Shown in pieces: positions 19,588 to 27,353 of a DNA stretch of 64,000 nucleotides. Below the pieces are notes generated by a model, which had not been told where the DNA came from, did no database searches, and saw only the letters and a list, made by a program, of their open reading frames with translations. Position numbers and translations under genes: made by a program. Each line of letters opens with the position of its first letter. The stretch's first letter is position 1. Source of the DNA: Mycolicibacterium crocinum (lineage in GTDB: Bacteria; Actinomycetota; Actinomycetes; Mycobacteriales; Mycobacteriaceae). The stretch covers positions 992,001 through 1,056,000 of the forward strand of contig NZ_CP092362.2 in NCBI RefSeq assembly GCF_022370635.2, in the 5' to 3' direction.

Positions 19588-21780
19588 ATGAGTCGGGGAC
19601 AGCAAGGTCGTTATGTCGGTCGAGTCGGGGCGCTGGCCGTGGCTCTTGGGGTGGGCGGTCTGATCGTCGCATTGCCGGCCGTAGCCGGTGCTGACACCGG
19701 ATCCGGGGACTCGGGGAAGGCGACATCGTCGGCCGGCAAGCACGCCCCGCGCAACGCTGACAAGCCCCGCGCCCCGAAGGCGTCGTCGACGCCGGCCAAA
19801 CCGGCCGCAGCCGTCGCCGTCGCGAGCCGTAAGCCGCTCGGCCGGCTCAGCGCAGGAGGCGATCCGCTGGCCCCGGTGACCGAGTCTTTGTCGTTCGGGG
19901 TGTTGGCGGTGACTCGCCGCGAAGGCACTGCCGGGTCGGCGCGCGCGGTTGCCGCGAACGGAACCGCCTCGGCCGCAGCAGCTTCGGTGCCGAGTGCCAG
20001 TGGCACTAACACTGCACCGCCGGCGGCGGGTGCCACGGCCAGCCCTGTGCTGCAGGCCGCGGTGAAAGGCTTCATCGACACCCACCTGCCCGGGTGGACG
20101 TCCATCTCCGGCGAGCTGGCGCCGATCGTTGCCAATGGCATCCAGGACTTGCTGAGCAACGGCGCCGTCAGTGCCGAGGTCCAGCAATTGGTCACCAATG
20201 TGGCCATCCGCCAGTTTGTTTCGGCCAAGATCTCGGCCGCGCTGAACACCTACCTGGGCGTGCCGACGTCGGTCAGCACCGTCGTCGGCAATGCAGCGGT
20301 CAACTTCGCGGGCAACGTGCTCGGCAACGCCGGTGTGCAGACCGCGCTCGACGTGATCGCCGCCGGGGTCAAGCCCGACAGTGCGCAGGCCACCGCGATT
20401 CTGACGGCGGTAGCCGGGGGTGACATTGCGCCCCTTGCGAATTACCTCACGACCGTCGTCACCACCTCCAACGACGAGATCACGACCTTCCTGAGCAACT
20501 CGGCGGTTCGGGCTGCGCTCGCGTCCGGTGTGTCCGGTGCGGTCGTCGACCTGACGAGCGGTGGGGTCATCCCGGCGTGGCTCGGCAATGTCGTTGACGG
20601 CTGGGTGACGTCGGCGCTCGGTGACAGTGCCACCGCGACTGCTGTCGGCGACGCGCTTGGCGCGGCTGTCCAGGGCTTGCTGACCAACACCAAGGCGGTG
20701 CAGGCGCTGGCCGTAGTCGCCGGCGGGGCGGTCACGAACCTCTTGTCTGCGCCGGGCGTGCCCGCCGCACTGGCCGACTACATTACGCAGTTCGGTACCT
20801 CCCTTATGGCGGGGGAGAACTGGATCGACGCGCTCGATGTCGCTTGGCAAGGGCTGCAGGGCAATTCGGCGTTCTTATCGGCGCTCGGTCCCGTGGCAGG
20901 CAGTGCGGTATCGGCGCTGGCCACCAATGTCGATGTGGTCGCGGCGCTGGCGTCGACCGCCAAGCAACTGGTCATCAGCCTGGCGGCTGACGAAGGATTC
21001 CGCACGATCGTCGGTGAGTTGTTCGGCCCCCAGTACGGTCCCACTCTCGTTCAGGCCTTGGCCGATCCGAAGTCCGCGGCTCAACTGGGTGCGACGGCCG
21101 GTTCGGTAATCACCGGCTTGCTCGCTCAGGACGGCGTGACCGAGGCGTTGGCGGGTGCCACTGAGCAGATCGTCGCGGCTCTGTTGGCCGGCGCGTCGCC
21201 GGTTGATGTGCTGCAGGCGGCTGTGCAGATCGCGGCATCGGATCCCGCGCTGGTTGCGGCGTTCAATGCCATCGTGCCGGACGCGTTGCAGTCAATCTTG
21301 AAGGCTCCGGCGGTGCGCGACGTGATCAGCACCGTGGCCCAAGGTGTCGTCGCCCAGTTGATCGATTCGACGCCGCTGAGCAACACGGCCCTGGATCCGA
21401 TCGTGAGCCAGGTGGCGAAAGCGGCGGTGGACGCCTTCGTGGCGAACCCGGCCGCGCAAAACCTGATCGGCGACCTCGCCGGTGACCTGCTCAACGGAAC
21501 GCCACCGGCTGACGTGGTGCAGACCGTGGTGGCCAAGGTGGTGACCAGCCCGGCGCTGCAGATTGCGCTCGGGCAATCGCTGGGGCAGGCATTCGGGGCG
21601 ATCCTCGGTGACAACCCGATCGCCTATGCCGTGGGCCAGCTGGCCGGAATCGGCACAGCGATCTTCCTGGTGTTGGGCTTCGGCGCGGCGAATCTCTTCG
21701 GTCTGACCGGCGGCCTGACGGCGGCCAACAGCGTGCCCAGCGGCAGCTCGTATCTGCTCATTCCCGTGTCGGTGGTGTGA
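19588..21780 (+). CDS. Large Ala-rich exported repeat protein
   Basis: The 730-residue protein has an N-terminal signal-type segment (GRVGALAVALGVGGLIVALP, then AGADTGSG) and a Lys/Pro/Ala linker. More than 500 residues of Ala/Val-rich amphipathic helices follow, in loosely repeated units such as LSNGAVSAEVQQLV, LSNSAVRAALASGV and LTNTKAVQALAVVAGG. A hydrophobic C-terminal stretch (IGTAIFLVLGFGAANLFGL) could anchor it. The ATG at 19588 is chosen over GTG 19561 because it puts the signal peptide at the N-terminus and follows GGGGATGGG. Exported proteins of this style occur in environmental mycobacteria with no known function. Confidence 0.78.
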   Translation: MSRGQQGRYVGRVGALAVALGVGGLIVALPAVAGADTGSGDSGKATSSAGKHAPRNADKPRAPKASSTPAKPAAAVAVASRKPLGRLSAGGDPLAPVTESLSFGVLAVTRREGTAGSARAVAANGTASAAAASVPSASGTNTAPPAAGATASPVLQAAVKGFIDTHLPGWTSISGELAPIVANGIQDLLSNGAVSAEVQQLVTNVAIRQFVSAKISAALNTYLGVPTSVSTVVGNAAVNFAGNVLGNAGVQTALDVIAAGVKPDSAQATAILTAVAGGDIAPLANYLTTVVTTSNDEITTFLSNSAVRAALASGVSGAVVDLTSGGVIPAWLGNVVDGWVTSALGDSATATAVGDALGAAVQGLLTNTKAVQALAVVAGGAVTNLLSAPGVPAALADYITQFGTSLMAGENWIDALDVAWQGLQGNSAFLSALGPVAGSAVSALATNVDVVAALASTAKQLVISLAADEGFRTIVGELFGPQYGPTLVQALADPKSAAQLGATAGSVITGLLAQDGVTEALAGATEQIVAALLAGASPVDVLQAAVQIAASDPALVAAFNAIVPDALQSILKAPAVRDVISTVAQGVVAQLIDSTPLSNTALDPIVSQVAKAAVDAFVANPAAQNLIGDLAGDLLNGTPPADVVQTVVAKVVTSPALQIALGQSLGQAFGAILGDNPIAYAVGQLAGIGTAIFLVLGFGAANLFGLTGGLTAANSVPSGSSYLLIPVSVV

Positions 21781-21800
21781 CGAGCGGCCATACTGATCCT

Positions 21801-21815
21801 CTAGCAAAGTCCTAG
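21801..21815. promoter_or_regulatory. CTAGCAAAGTCCTAG element upstream of the Asn/Gly repeat protein
   Basis: This element lies just after a CATACT -10-like sequence and 31 bases before the ATG at 21847. It shares CTAGCAAA and the closing CTAG with the element at 19548-19559. Confidence 0.35.
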
Positions 21816-21846
21816 ACAAGGGCGTTGCGAAGAGGGGAGCGGATTC

Positions 21847-23295
21847 ATGATCACCACCGCAAAGTCTCGGTCGGCCATCTCCGGCGTTCTGGTTGCCGGT
21901 GCGGCCGCCACCGGTGTGCTGGCGGCAGCCGCGCTGGGCTCGGCACCGTCAGCTAATGCCAGCTGCGCGTCGTTCTTCGGTCTCGGCAACAGTGCCGATT
22001 GCAGCAGCACGCCTTTGAGCATTGCTATTGCGATCGGCAATGGCGCGAGCGCCCACGCCAACGGATTGTTCGGGGGAGCCTTCGCACTCGGCACTAATTC
22101 GAAGGCGACGACCGGTGACGCGTTCACGGTCGCCACCGCTGCCGGTGACGGATCGGTGGCGACCGCCAACGGGTTGTTCGGCATCGCCGCGCAACTGGGT
22201 CCGAATGGCTCCGCCACTACCCAAGGTTCGGGTCTGTTGACCAACCCTGGGTTCAACATTGCGCTGAATGTCTCGGCACTCGGTGCGCCGACCGACAGCA
22301 GTAGCGTCATCGCCGGCGGTTCGGGTGCAGCCGGGAACATCGCCCTCAATCTGTTCGGCAGGGGGACCGCGAACAATCCGGACAGCATGAAGGTGGTCTC
22401 GCACGGCCTGCTCAACATCGCCACGAACTGGGGCGGTCACGACAACGTCATCGAGGCCGGTGATGCCGCGACGAGCTCGCTGCTCAACTTGACCACGAAT
22501 CTCTTTGGGAGCAACACCAACGTCACGGCCGAGGGCGGCATCTTCAACTGGGCGACCAACCTCCTCGGCGACAACAACACCGTCGCCACCAATGGAAGCC
22601 TGGTAAACACCGCGAGCAATCTGCTTGGCAGCAATAACACCGTCACCACAACGGGCGGCTATGGGAACTGGGCCCGCAACATTCTCGGTAACGGCAACAC
22701 CGTGACGATCACCGGCGGCTACGCGAACGCGGTCCGAAACTTGTTCGGCAGCGGCAACACCGTGACAGTAGCCGGTGGCGCCTATGGAAGCACCGCGCAG
22801 AACTGGTTCGGCACCAACAATGCCGTGACCGTTGCGGGAGGCATCTACAGCTCGGCCAGTAATTTCCTTGGTGGCAACGGCAATACGCTCTCGTCGACGA
22901 CCGGATACAACAACTCGGTGGTGAACATCATCGGGAGCAACAACACGCTGTCCGCCGGTGGCGCCGGCAGCAACTACAACCTGACCTTCAATTCGTTGGG
23001 CAGCAACAACCAAGTGTCGTCGGGCGGCGCTGGCGGTAACTTCACTGCCGGGTTCAACGTCCTCGGTGGCGCCAACACCGTGACCGCGGGACCGGGTCCG
23101 CTTGCCCTTGCCGGCACGATCTTCAATAACGGTGCAACTGTCACCAAGGCGGGCCCCGGTATCGCGATCAACAACTTCCGCATCGGCGGCGCGCAGGCGA
23201 CCGCCGGTACGAGCAGCAAGGCGCACGCGGCGAAAGGCAATGACAGCGGCAAGAAGACCGCTAAGTCGGGGACCGGCGGCAGCGGACGGCGGTAA
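21847..23295 (+). CDS. Secreted Asn/Gly-rich repeat protein (predicted beta-solenoid)
   Basis: The 482-residue protein has a signal peptide ([20 protein letters not shown], cleavage near SANA-SC). A 160-residue region of Ala/Gly-rich units with NGLFG follows, then about ten tandem units of 20-22 residues with the pattern N-L-x-G-x-N-N-T-V-x-x-x-G-G-x-x-N-x-A-x (for example NLLGSNNTVTTTGG). The tail is basic (KKTAKSGTGGSGRR). Periodic Asn, Gly and beta-branched residues are typical of a beta-solenoid and resemble in style the NxGxGN repeats of PPE-MPTR proteins, though there is no PPE domain. Probably cell-surface or matrix-located. The ribosome site is GAGGGGAG. Confidence 0.8.
   Translation: MITTAKSRSAISGVLVAGAAATGVLAAAALGSAPSANASCASFFGLGNSADCSSTPLSIAIAIGNGASAHANGLFGGAFALGTNSKATTGDAFTVATAAGDGSVATANGLFGIAAQLGPNGSATTQGSGLLTNPGFNIALNVSALGAPTDSSSVIAGGSGAAGNIALNLFGRGTANNPDSMKVVSHGLLNIATNWGGHDNVIEAGDAATSSLLNLTTNLFGSNTNVTAEGGIFNWATNLLGDNNTVATNGSLVNTASNLLGSNNTVTTTGGYGNWARNILGNGNTVTITGGYANAVRNLFGSGNTVTVAGGAYGSTAQNWFGTNNAVTVAGGIYSSASNFLGGNGNTLSSTTGYNNSVVNIIGSNNTLSAGGAGSNYNLTFNSLGSNNQVSSGGAGGNFTAGFNVLGGANTVTAGPGPLALAGTIFNNGATVTKAGPGIAINNFRIGGAQATAGTSSKAHAAKGNDSGKKTAKSGTGGSGRR
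22498..23100 (+). repeat. Coding tandem repeat, ~60-bp units (20-22 residues)
   Basis: Ten consecutive units begin with Asn-[LIVFW]-x-Gly. The units vary in DNA sequence but keep the protein pattern. This is a protein-level repeat and not a CRISPR or satellite. Confidence 0.8.
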
Positions 23296-23297
23296 CC

Positions 23298-23309
23298 GCC
23301 CGCGCGGGC
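23298..23309. terminator. Short GC hairpin between convergent genes
   Basis: GCCCGCGCGGGC is a perfect 12-base palindrome in the 17-base gap between the repeat protein and the hemophore-like gene. It is a candidate for bidirectional transcription end but has no U-tract. Confidence 0.35.
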
Positions 23310-23312
23310 TGA

Positions 23313-23663
23313 CTAACCCATCGGCCCCATCTCGTCAGGCATCTGTGCGTCGCAGCGAGCACGGAAGTCGGCAGCGGGCTGCCGCACGGCCTTGATCTGA
23401 TCGCGAACCTCAGGGTTTGCCTGCAGGTAATTGGCGACAGCGGTACGCATCTCCTCGCGCGACTTGCCCTTGAGGCTGGTGAAGAACGCGTTCACGTCGG
23501 GGTGGGTGAACAGGTAGACCGACATGCCCGCGTTGACGCCGGACAGAACCTGGGTGAGGTCGCCGGCCGTACAGTTCGGCTCGTCCGCGGCGGCGGTTGC
23601 TGCCGTGCCGACGAGTGCGGCGCTTGCGATGAGTCCGGCGCCGATCAGGCTTCGAAACGACAT
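23313..23663 (-). CDS. Hemophore-related secreted protein
   Basis: The 116-residue protein has a signal peptide (LIGAGLIASAALVGTAATA) and a mature part with two cysteines, NCTAGDL near the N-terminus and ARCDAQM near the C-terminus. Between them is the family stretch YLFTHPDVNAFFTSLKG. This layout matches the mycobacterial hemophore-related family (Rv0203-like), small secreted helical proteins, some of which bind heme. The ATG at 23663 puts the signal peptide at the start. No heme-uptake transporter gene is adjacent. Confidence 0.82.
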   Translation of the reverse strand: MSFRSLIGAGLIASAALVGTAATAAADEPNCTAGDLTQVLSGVNAGMSVYLFTHPDVNAFFTSLKGKSREEMRTAVANYLQANPEVRDQIKAVRQPAADFRARCDAQMPDEMGPMG

Positions 23664-23695
23664 TCGACTGCTCCTAACGATGAGGGATGGACAGG

Positions 23696-24004
23696 TTAGC
23701 GGGGGCCGATGCCGGGTCGACCTGGTCGGATGGGCGGTGACGGTGGGCGTACCGGCGGCCGGGGGTTGAGATCGATGTCGATACCCCACGAGTCATCGCA
23801 GTACCACGGGTCAGCGCAGTAACCGGGGTACGCCGGCCCGGCGACCGGTGCGGTCGGCCCGCCGCCGCGCACATCGCCCTGTGCGCAGACCGTCGCCGCG
23901 CCATTGCCGGCGCAGTCCGCGAGGGCGGGTGTCGCTTGCAGAAGGCTGGCGGGTGCCGAGGCGATGATCATTCCGAACGCCAAGTAGCAAGAAGCTTTTC
24001 GCAT
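23696..24004 (-). CDS. Small secreted Cys/Pro-rich protein
   Basis: The 102-residue protein has a signal peptide (YLAFGMIIASAPASLL, cleavage near ALA-DC) and four cysteines in the mature part (DCAG, TVCAQG, GYCADPWYCDD). Its Pro/Arg-rich tail carries repeated PPxRP units. A mycobacterial exported protein of unknown role. The gene is 32 bases upstream of the hemophore-like gene on the same strand, so they may share a transcript. Confidence 0.7.
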   Translation of the reverse strand: MRKASCYLAFGMIIASAPASLLQATPALADCAGNGAATVCAQGDVRGGGPTAPVAGPAYPGYCADPWYCDDSWGIDIDLNPRPPVRPPSPPIRPGRPGIGPR

Positions 24005-24082
24005 AGCGCCACCCCTATTCCCCACAGTTTCGCTCTGTGGATAGTACTACGCCGCGTCGTGCAAATACGCAAGAGCAAAGAA

Positions 24083-25528
24083 TCAGAATGCGCCCGGGTC
24101 GCCGGGTTCGGTCTCCAGAGCCGCGCGGTTGGTGACCAGCAACGTGACGAAGTACAGTCCGCCGACAGCGATCAAGCCGAGCGCGATCAAGCCGGGAACC
24201 CTTGCCTCACTGGGTGATACGAGAACGAAGATCGAGAAGGCCACCCACGCCAGCGCGGTGTAGGCCACCGGCACTTCGAACCGGCCAAGGCTGAAGGCTC
24301 CTTCTTTGGTGTTGAGGCGCTTGCGTACGCAGAGATACAGCACGACGATCCCGCCGTAGAGGAGGGCGGGCAAAATCGTCGATGCGACGATCAACTGCAG
24401 CAGGGCATCTCCCGGCAAAGCGAGCATCAAGACGACACCGATCACCAGGATCAGGATGGTGGCGGGTACCGGTGTCTGGGTGCGCGGGCTGACCTTGCGC
24501 ATCAGGTTATGGGCGGGAAAGCGTCCGTCCCGCGCCATGGCGAATGCCTGTCGTGAGCACGCGGCGATCATCACCATGCCCGCGCCGAACATCGCAAAGG
24601 CGATGCCGGTCAACAGAATTCGCTCGACGATTGGGCCGAGTTGACCGCGAATGATGGCCGCTACCGGCGATCCGCTGCTGGTCACCGCGGGAACGTCTTT
24701 GATCGCCAGGGTGAGGACGATGACGAACAGCAGACCGATGGTGGCCGAGGCCACCACCGACGAGACGATCGCGCGCGGGACGGTGCGAAACGGATCCTTG
24801 GCCTCCTCAGCGAGATTCGCCGCGGAGTCGAAGCCGACGAGCGTCGTCAGCCCCATGATCATTCCCGCCATCAGCCCGCCGCCGACTGCGAAGTAATTCG
24901 GTGCACCCGCCGCGACGCCCTGCGAGACCAGGTTGTCGGCAATGCCGGAGCCCGAGAACACCATGACCGCACCGAGGCCGACGATGAGCACCGCCAAGAT
25001 CGCCAGCTCGAGTCCGACCGTCGTCGATGTGACTTTGCCCAGCAATGTGGTGGACGCGATGACGAGTGCCGCCTCGGCGAGCATGAGCGCCAACGTGATC
25101 AGCCGGGCGGAGCCTTCATTGGGCGCCATCCCGAGCAACGGCATGACGGCTTGACTGGCCAGTGCGCTGTTCATTGCGACCACGCCGATCGCCAGGAACC
25201 AGAACGTCAGCCACCCGAAGAACCAGCCGACCTTCGGATTCGCCAGCCGCGACGCCCACTGATAGGACGAGCCGGTGAGCGCAATGCGGGCGGCGAACTG
25301 CGCCACCACCAATGCGACGAGCGTTTGCCCGACCGCGGCGATGATCCACAACCAGATGCCCACCGGCCCTGAGTAATTGAGCACCGCGCCGTAGGTCGCG
25401 AAGATCGCGACGAGCACCGAGATGAACGCGAACGAGATCGCAAACACCTGAAAGCCGCCGAGTGTTCGCTTCAGCTCGGGCTGATAGCCCGAATGCCGGA
25501 GTTCCTCGTCGGTGGAGTCAACGGTCAT
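24083..25528 (-). CDS. APC-family amino acid permease
   Basis: The 481-residue membrane protein has about 12 hydrophobic helices and the APC hallmarks: an N-terminal LKRTLGGFQVFAISFAFIS helix and GFDSAANLAEEAKDP after helix 6. ACSRQAFAMARDGRFPAH precedes the late helices. Relatives are GABA/choline/amino acid transporters of the AmaT/BAT1 type; the substrate cannot be read. The ATG overlaps the stop of the upstream MFS gene (ATGA), so the two transporters are made together. Confidence 0.9.
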   Translation of the reverse strand: MTVDSTDEELRHSGYQPELKRTLGGFQVFAISFAFISVLVAIFATYGAVLNYSGPVGIWLWIIAAVGQTLVALVVAQFAARIALTGSSYQWASRLANPKVGWFFGWLTFWFLAIGVVAMNSALASQAVMPLLGMAPNEGSARLITLALMLAEAALVIASTTLLGKVTSTTVGLELAILAVLIVGLGAVMVFSGSGIADNLVSQGVAAGAPNYFAVGGGLMAGMIMGLTTLVGFDSAANLAEEAKDPFRTVPRAIVSSVVASATIGLLFVIVLTLAIKDVPAVTSSGSPVAAIIRGQLGPIVERILLTGIAFAMFGAGMVMIAACSRQAFAMARDGRFPAHNLMRKVSPRTQTPVPATILILVIGVVLMLALPGDALLQLIVASTILPALLYGGIVVLYLCVRKRLNTKEGAFSLGRFEVPVAYTALAWVAFSIFVLVSPSEARVPGLIALGLIAVGGLYFVTLLVTNRAALETEPGDPGAF

Positions 25529-26961
25529 TGCGGCACCGGGCCTTCCTCGAAGTCAGGGCAACGATAAGGGAGAAGCGGGCGTTCGCGGAGCGGCTTGAGC
25601 AGTATCCACACCGCCGCGGCCGACGCGAGCAGGAGCGCCGAGCCGATGCTGGCGGCGACGGCCAACCCGTCGGCGAAGGAATCCTTGCTCGCCGTCAGCA
25701 AGGCATGGCCTTGTTCGCGGGACACGGCGGCGATGATGCTGCCGAGCAGGGCGATGCCCAGCGCCGTGCCCAGCTCGTAGGCGGTCTCCGAGATACCGGC
25801 TGCGGCACCGGCCCGTTCGGGCGGGACGCTGGTGATGACGAGGTCGTTGGCCACGGTGAACGCCAACCCGAGCCCGGCGCCGATCACGAACAGCGCGATG
25901 CCAAGCGGCACATAGGGGGTCGTCGGGTTGACCAACGTCAAGGATGCCAAGGCCACGCCGATCAAGACAAGTGCGGTCGCGAGCACGGCACGTGGCGACC
26001 AGTACCGCACCGCGACTCCGGCCAGCACCCCGAACACGGTGGCCGCCAGCGCGGCGGGCAGTTCGGCGAGCCCGGCCTGCAGCGGACTGTAGCCGGCGAC
26101 GACTTGGAAGAACTGGGACAGGAAGAAGATGACGCCGGACAGGCCGAGGATTGAGAGCATGTTGGCGGCGATGACGCCGGAGAAGGCGCGGTTGGCGAAT
26201 AGGCGGACGTCGATCAGGGGGTGGCGCGCCGTGACTTGGCGCCGCACGAACAGGATCGACGCGGTGATGCCGACCAGGCCCGCGGCGACGATGTCGGCGT
26301 GCAGGCCATGGGCCGCACCCTGTTTCGCGGCGTAGACCACGCCGAGAATGCCGACGAGTGACAGGCCGACGCCGATCGGATCCCACGGTCCCGGCTTTGG
26401 ATTACGTAGCTCGGGGAGTAAAAGCCATCCGCCGACGACCAGCGCAACGACCACCGGCACGTTGATCAGGAACACCGAACCCCACCAGAAGTGCTCCAGG
26501 GACAGCCCGCCGACCACCGGGCCCAGCGCGGTGCCCGCCGAGAACACCGATGCCCAAATGCCCACGGCGACAGCACGTTCCCGCGGTTCGGGGAACAGAC
26601 CCCGGATCAGAGCCAGGGTTGATGGTGCCAGGCTCGCGCCCGCGACACCGAGAAGCGCGCGGGCTGTGATCAACATCCCCGCCGTCGGAGCATAGGCCGC
26701 TGCCACCGATGCCAATGCGAAAGCGGTTGCACTGCAGAGCAACAGCCTCTTATGCCCGATGCGATCACCGAGGCTGCCCATGGTGACGAGCAAGCCGGCG
26801 AGCGCGAACGAGTAGATGTCGCCGATCCAGAGGACCTCGGTGGCCGTCAGCCCTAGTTCCCTGCCCAAGGTCGGCGTCGCCACAGCGAGGACGGTGCCGT
26901 CGACTCCGATGAGGAGCACGCCCAGGCTGAGCACACCGAGCGCAAGCCAGCGGTGGGTCAT
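25525..26961 (-). CDS. MFS drug-efflux-type transporter (DHA2, EmrB/QacA-like)
   Basis: The 478-residue protein has about 14 hydrophobic segments. VLLIGVDGTVLAVATPTL is the DHA2 helix-1 motif, LGDRIGHKRLLL is motif A, and the motif C region GAALGPVVGG-like reads GTALGPVVGGLSLEHFWW. Proton-driven export of hydrophobic or cationic compounds is the known role of relatives. It lies 14 bases after a small secreted protein gene and is coupled to the permease, forming a three-gene minus-strand operon. Confidence 0.9.
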   Translation of the reverse strand: MTHRWLALGVLSLGVLLIGVDGTVLAVATPTLGRELGLTATEVLWIGDIYSFALAGLLVTMGSLGDRIGHKRLLLCSATAFALASVAAAYAPTAGMLITARALLGVAGASLAPSTLALIRGLFPEPRERAVAVGIWASVFSAGTALGPVVGGLSLEHFWWGSVFLINVPVVVALVVGGWLLLPELRNPKPGPWDPIGVGLSLVGILGVVYAAKQGAAHGLHADIVAAGLVGITASILFVRRQVTARHPLIDVRLFANRAFSGVIAANMLSILGLSGVIFFLSQFFQVVAGYSPLQAGLAELPAALAATVFGVLAGVAVRYWSPRAVLATALVLIGVALASLTLVNPTTPYVPLGIALFVIGAGLGLAFTVANDLVITSVPPERAGAAAGISETAYELGTALGIALLGSIIAAVSREQGHALLTASKDSFADGLAVAASIGSALLLASAAAVWILLKPLRERPLLPYRCPDFEEGPVPQ

Positions 26962-26975
26962 GGCTTACTCGTGTC

Positions 26976-27287
26976 TCACTCGTGGCAGAAGACGTCGACG
27001 TAGGCGGTTTCGAAGGCGTCGCGTTCCTGGCCGCCGTGGTGCTCGTGGCGGTCCTGGTGCACCGAGATCACCGAGCAGTTGTTGAGGGCGGTGGCACCGT
27101 CTTTGTTGACGACCACATGCATGCCCTGGTCGCGCAGCTGGGTCACGGTGTCGCTGGCGGTCACGGTGCCGCCGTCGGTCTCGGGGGTTTCGGCGGCGGC
27201 GTGGCCGGCCAGTCCGACCGCGAGGGCGGCCAGAACCGGGGCGGCGAGGGTGGAGAGGGCGAGCTTGGCGGCGGTGGCGTTGATCAT
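26976..27287 (-). CDS. Small secreted protein with C-terminal cysteines
   Basis: The 103-residue product has a signal peptide (LALSTLAAPVLAALAVGLAG, cleavage near AAA-ET). The mature domain is ~70 residues with two cysteines (NNCSVI and the terminal CHE) that could form a disulphide, and a His-rich loop (HQDRHEHHGG). Function unknown. The ATG at 27287 is chosen for the signal peptide. It leads the operon of two transporters. Confidence 0.7.
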   Translation of the reverse strand: MINATAAKLALSTLAAPVLAALAVGLAGHAAAETPETDGGTVTASDTVTQLRDQGMHVVVNKDGATALNNCSVISVHQDRHEHHGGQERDAFETAYVDVFCHE

Positions 27288-27353
27288 GCGTATGAAGTTA
27301 TGGCGCGCGGGCACCCCGCATCATCGGGTGAAAGGTGCGTTTGTGCAGGCAGG

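Noticed and set aside
19540..20850. A 436-codon antisense frame over the Ala-rich exported protein
   Set aside because: Low-complexity composition and no ribosome site; the sense frame has a signal peptide and repeats.
22498..23100. CRISPR-like array
   Set aside because: The ~60-base units are contiguous, vary in DNA sequence, have no spacers, and lie in frame within a signal-peptide protein.
21949..23226. A 425-codon antisense frame over the repeat protein
   Set aside because: It reflects the coding repeat on the opposite strand and has no start signal.
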